From contig CM054059.1 in NCBI GenBank assembly GCA_028641055.1, forward strand, positions 433,942,167-434,006,166: a DNA stretch of 64,000 nucleotides, written 5' to 3'. How positions within the stretch are numbered: the stretch's first letter is position 1; each line of letters opens with the position of its first letter. Positions 60,501-64,000 of the stretch are shown one piece after another. Position numbers and translations under genes: made by a program. The notes under the pieces are model-generated. The model ran no database searches and was not told the origin of the DNA. It saw nothing but the letters and a program-made list of their open reading frames with translations. The DNA comes from Alopecurus myosuroides. Lineage: Eukaryota > Streptophyta > Magnoliopsida > Poales > Poaceae.

Positions 60501-61500
60501 GGAAGAAAGGGTGACCCGGAGGCCTGAAGCCCCGGGTCACGTGCTCAACGAAACATATTACCTCGTCCGTTGCTGGGGAAGGTCGGGTTTCGTTGCCTGG
60601 TACTCTCCAGTGGATAGCTTCCTGTGGAGGTAGGGTTCCAAGCTCGACCAACTCCTCCAGTTTGGCCGTGGTAACAGAGGACTTCCCCCAATTGGCTGAT
60701 ATGGAGTTTGTGGATTTAGCCTTTGCCGGCTGTTTCCCCTGCCTCTTGGGTGCCATAGGATTGACCTGGTAAAACATTGAAGGAAAGGGCGTAAGAAACA
60801 AAAACTCGGAAGTTAGCAGATAAGCAGTTACCGGCAATTTACGCACAAACCGGGTATTGCCTTGCCGAGTCAAGTATGATGTGTCCGGGTATTGTGTGCT
60901 ATTACAAAATCTACGGAGCTTTCCGTAAAAGCAAATGTTTGGAGAAGTTAGGAGGGTGTTTATATGCCTACCATCTGCGAATGATCCGGAGAAGTGAGAT
61001 TTTCTGAGGAGGGAGAACAAGGGCGGAAATTTTATATGGCCCGAGCCTGGATTGGGGGTCTTATTTCTAAATTTATGGCCATGTTAATGACTACTGGAGT
61101 TAGGAGAGTAATATAAGCTATGAATCCTATCTATGGGGATGTTTATGGTAAGTATCATTGAGCTAATCCGGCGCGGCCCGAGAAATCGCGGACTACTTGA
61201 TTCAGATCTGATCTGAGGAAAAGATGAGAAATTGCGAGGATGAGCTGAGGGATACGAGGAACTTACCAAAGGGGATTGGAGTAGAGCTTTGCGGAGACAG
61301 ATGGCGCAAGATTGATGTCCTTTCGAGGTTGTTGGTCGGCGAATCGGGCGCTTGGCGGCGGATTTGGGAGTTGGAGTGAGTCGCGCGGTGGCGGAGCGTA
61401 GGCGATGGCGGATGGGCTCCGGCGAGGTGCGTGGGGCTTCCGTGGTGGCACTCCGCGAGCTCAGATTTGAGAAGAAGTGAAATGGGGAAAATGAGCCGTT
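57521..61500 (-). CDS. Antisense spliced gene of T2 (PF04195-like), best copy
   Basis: TATA box 61527-61534; exon 1 about 61500-61267; intron 60766-61266 (GTAAGT...CCAG); ATG at 60756 (MAPKRQGKQPAKAK). The long exon (to 59827) carries a PF04195-like domain with HVTRGFRPPGHPFFRDVL, LCTPPSLALFVELFQCKP and SYFYCQDTSPPGEKKLPG, free of stops for about 310 codons. Introns 59730-59826 and 59569-59644 follow. Then come an acidic exon with a Lys/Glu-rich stretch, a Ser/Pro-rich exon (59040-58655), a coiled coil (58489-58280, SDEALLKAEQLLLAEVKRRE), a globular block (58190-57750; KRSSCRIGMTRALTLAKAYF) and a charged C-terminus ending at 57521. A frame change at the G7/C7 run (57737-57743) may be a mutation or a sequence error. 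Function unknown; the coiled coil hints at a structural role. Exon 1 has an ORF that does not join the ATG frame, so it is probably untranslated. Confidence 0.72.
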
Positions 61501-61526
61501 AAGAGTTGGGTTTGTTCCCTAAGCCC

Positions 61527-61534
61527 TTTTTATA
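61527..61534 (-). promoter_or_regulatory. TATA box of antisense gene (T2)
   Basis: TATAAAAA on the minus strand in the context GCGGTTATAAAAAGGG. Conserved in position with T1 (6024-6031), about 265 bases upstream of the first donor in both. Confidence 0.62.
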
Positions 61535-61924
61535 ACCGCCCGGATGGAAAAGCCTAGCCTAACGGTCGAGACCCGGGGGGTGCGGAGTACTAATTGGTCA
61601 TTTCGAAATTTGAAAGGCGCATTCCATGCACAGACCAATATGATCCAGAGAAAAAGGAAGGGGAAATTGCCTTCCTGGTATCAGCGGTAATTATCAAGAA
61701 GGATGTAGGGTCAAGGAGTTTCCCATTAAGATTTAAGTCTGGGAGATTAAGGAAGAACCTTCAAGGCAGAGCCGGGTTTTTACCTGGCCTCCTTGGTACC
61801 AGTCACGGTTATTCGTCAATGCGATGCGTTTTGATCTTCATGTGCTTGTATCTAATATTTCTGTAGGGAATAGCCAGCGCTTCGAAGAGTAAATCTTGGA
61901 AGCCCAAGCTATTCTGGGGACTAC

Positions 61925-62378
61925 TGATGGGGGGATAGTAACCCGGTAGGCCCACTTCAAGATATAATCCGGCCCGAGGTGTGCTGAGCGATACCCGGCT
62001 AGGGGTAAAGAGATTACCAGAAGGCCCAAAGGCTTGTGAGATTCGTAACCCGGATTGTGGGCTGCGACAAGGAAAGTTAGGGTTTGTATGTGGAGTTCGA
62101 GTAGGACTCAAGATGTGCCTTGGAGGGCAAGTTAGGGGTGTACAGGTGCTTTATAAACCGGCCCCTAGGTTTAGTTCGCTAGAGATTCAAGTCATAGTTG
62201 TAACACCTGTTATCGAGTATCCAGTATAATCATATCGAGAACGGGCGAGTTGCTTTCCGGTTCTTAGATTGCTTTCGCCATGTCTTCCTTCGAGCTAAAC
62301 CCTCTCCCAAATACCTGTGTCGACTTGCCCCAAGATCAGTTACCCCAGGTAACATCTGCCGTGATTATCCCACGACAC
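61925..62378 (+). repeat. 3' LTR of T2 (454 bp)
   Basis: TGATGGGGGGATAG...CCCACGACA, the same family as 6415-6890. TATA box (TTTATAAA) near 62150. The sequence before it (CTATTCTGGGGACTAC) is identical in T1 and T2. Confidence 0.78.
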
Positions 62379-62514
62379 ATCTGATCCGCATTCGTATTCG
62401 AGTAGCATCCGCTTCGCATTCGTATTCGACAATATCCGTATTTATATTCACATTCATTTTGAAAATATGAAAATTGACGTGGGATGGGCAGTATCCCATC
62501 CGTTTCCACCCCTA
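62379..62514. mobile_element. hAT-like MITE fragment
   Basis: Contains imperfect ATCCGCATTCGTATTCG-type repeats and ends CCGTTTCCACCCCTA, a terminus seen in grass hAT-type MITEs (TAGGGGTGGAAACGG in reverse). The left half is lacking, apparently removed by T2. Confidence 0.4.
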
Positions 62515-62605
62515 ATCCCCGCGACACTTTCTTGTGAACTTTCAAGTGGATCTAATTCATTTCTCGAAAAGAAAACTACTCCCCGAGACCAACTGGGATC
62601 GTGTT

Positions 62606-63518
62606 TTTTTTTTCAAGGTACTACGTTCTCATTCATAAGATAAATATCTGGTTACAAGACACGTAAACACCGACATTACAGTACTGAAAGGATAGTATAA
62701 TCCTATGCAAAAGACCAGCGCCTGTCCATCTCTCTCGACACCACCGAAGTGACCACCAAGAGAGACGACAAATCACCTCTTCACCCGAGCTCGACGCGGC
62801 TCCATCGCTGATCTGCAGCTTTACGGACCTCCAAATTAGTTTTCCAGAAGCAAAACCATTGTCGTTGAACGAATCAGACCGGGGCAACGTGTCCCCGGAC
62901 ACGCCATCGAACTCCAGAACTGACATCCCCGTACGACTACAACGTCGAAGGAAGAAACTAGAACTTCCAGCCTCCATCCACAAACCCGGCACAAGATACA
63001 CCATCTTCCAGCTGTTAACTGCGCAGGCAGCCGTCTGCGCGTACTCCTGGATGACAAATCCTCCCTGCTCCACCATGACGTCGGAGACAACGCCGCAGTA
63101 ACGGGGACAGAACAGAAGGAGAGACACACCCGATGGGATCGCCGCCACTGCCTCGCCGATACCATCCATGAACCCTAACGTCACCGATCTGATAGATCGG
63201 CGAACACACGATGTCATCAACTCCGAGACGCCGCCTTGAAGAACGCCGTCGGTGTGGGAGTGGAGTTGAGACAGATTTATTCGTCGAAGCGCCGCTCCCA
63301 CCACACCAACGACGCACCACAACCTACAAAATCAAACCCTAACTACAGAACGGAGGAACGAGGTCCCCCCTCTCTCCTGCCGCCGGAGCGGCAGTCGGAG
63401 GGAGAGAGGACCAACACCGTGGCCGGTGGAGATCGGGGGTAGAAGGTCCTCTCCCTAGTCGCCAAGCTCCCGGCGGCGGCTATGTTAGGAAAAAGTATTG
63501 TACGTCGTTTCGCGACCT
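62606..63518 (-). mobile_element. Non-LTR retroposon with 15 bp TSD (minus strand)
   Basis: The perfect TSD AACTGGGATCGTGTT is at 62591-62605 and 63519-63533. An A-tail on the minus strand (T-run from 62606) marks the 3' end. The 5' leader is GC-rich (GCCGCCGCCGGGAGC near 63480). The one long frame (63322-62633, 229 codons) encodes nothing I know and no RT; a short LINE derivative or a retroposed transcript are the options. Confidence 0.82.
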
Positions 63519-63533
63519 AACTGGGATCGTGTT

Positions 63534-63691
63534 AGGCACGTTTTTTTTTTTTACTTTGGAGCGCTTGTACCGTATTCTCTCATACCACTCCTACATGACG
63601 CGGTGGCGATTTTGCTAAATGGCCCTATAGCTTTTCTGACCAATCCCGCGGTTCTCGCTCGCTCTCCCGACAGACACCACGCCGTCCTCCT
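63534..63691. other. Unassigned spacer with T12 run
   Basis: T12 at 63541-63552 may be the tail of another minus-strand retroposon. Nothing else recognisable. Confidence 0.35.
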
Positions 63692-64000
63692 CGAAACAGG
63701 CTTTACACCCCGCTTTATAAATAAAGCACCAACAGTTATACAACAAGGTCCCAAACACACACACACACGCGAGAAAAGTTCAAAGTTTGCTGGGGCAACA
63801 ACACAATACTGCCCAAACAAGAACATAAGTAAAATGGTACATCTCATAAAAGAGATCAACGGCTGGAAGCTGCAGATAAGCGGGGAGCCGCCAACACGAG
63901 GTCCTGAATCACGCTGTTCAGCCGCTCCAAGTCCCGCTGTCTACAGAGAGGATGCCACTGCTGCAAGAAAGTCAAGAATTTAAATACACAGTCAGAGGCC
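63692..64000 (-). mobile_element. LINE-type retroposon 3' end, continues off window
   Basis: On the minus strand the end reads TTTATAAAGCGGGGTGTAAA then GCCTGTTTCG, nearly the same as the 3' end at 33180-33213, so it is the same retroposon family. A (CA)n tract lies at 63754-63768. No coding region recognisable in the visible part. Confidence 0.6.

Larger units (their letters stand above)
56243..62378 (+). mobile_element. Tat-lineage element T2, deletion derivative
   Basis: Same family and order as T1 from about 1035 onwards (57060/1550, 59820/4300 and 62340/6850 correspond). Integrase is missing: an RT scrap (56243-56474) runs straight into the post-integrase spacer. The antisense gene, its TATA box and the 3' LTR are all present. 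The right end CCCACGACA meets a MITE-like fragment. Confidence 0.82.

Noticed and set aside
63754..63768. CA-repeat as telomere- or CRISPR-like array
   Set aside because: A short simple (CA)n microsatellite; nothing resembling spacers or a longer array in the window.

Overview
The window is intergenic, transposon-packed DNA from a large grass genome, almost certainly the Triticeae (wheat, Aegilops or barley). The evidence is nested Ty3/gypsy LTR retrotransposons, a minus-strand Au-type SINE, Stowaway and Tourist-like MITEs, degenerate L1-type LINEs and unusually long LTRs. I find no intact host protein gene. All boundaries below were read by eye from repeated ends, target-site duplications (TSDs), primer-binding sites (PBS) and polypurine tracts (PPT). 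Family names are tentative.

Layout, left to right. (1) 1-6890: 3' part of a Tat-lineage gypsy element (T1) with integrase on + and a spliced antisense gene on -. It is inserted in the 5' LTR of (2) element G, 6891-11586, a non-autonomous element with a ~4 kb LTR and a ~490 bp interior. G sits just past the tRNA-Asp PBS of (3) Athila-like element A, 11587-13175 (minus). A is inserted in the antisense ORF of (4) another Tat-like element F, 13176-15726. (5) 15727-16953: unexplained DNA, an Au SINE and a TATA box. (6) 16954-33213: a short LINE-type retroposon (18/19 bp imperfect TSD) split by (7) element K, 17029-31751, with ~6 kb LTRs, a gag remnant and TSD CGACC. (8) 33214-34646: a decayed ~34-residue tandem repeat split by a Stowaway MITE, then unexplained DNA. 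(9) 34652-44843: element J, with ~4.7 kb LTRs around only 825 bp of interior and TSD CATTT. (10) 44849-56142: nested minus-strand Athila-like elements. D is entered by B; B is entered by an L1-type LINE and by C. (11) 56143-56242: 100-N assembly gap. (12) 56243-62378: second copy of the T1 family (T2), a deletion derivative with the best-preserved antisense gene. (13) 62379-64000: a MITE fragment and minus-strand retroposons, one with a 15 bp TSD.

Two themes recur. First, three Tat-like copies (T1, F, T2) each carry an antisense gene between pol and the 3' LTR, with its own TATA box; in T1 and T2 the introns are conserved. Second, three related long-LTR non-autonomous elements (G, K, J) have gene-like LTRs: a GC-rich leader, a GTGAGCC splice-donor-like motif and, in G and J, a tRNA-like A/B-box module. 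They lack most or all of pol and must depend on proteins made elsewhere.
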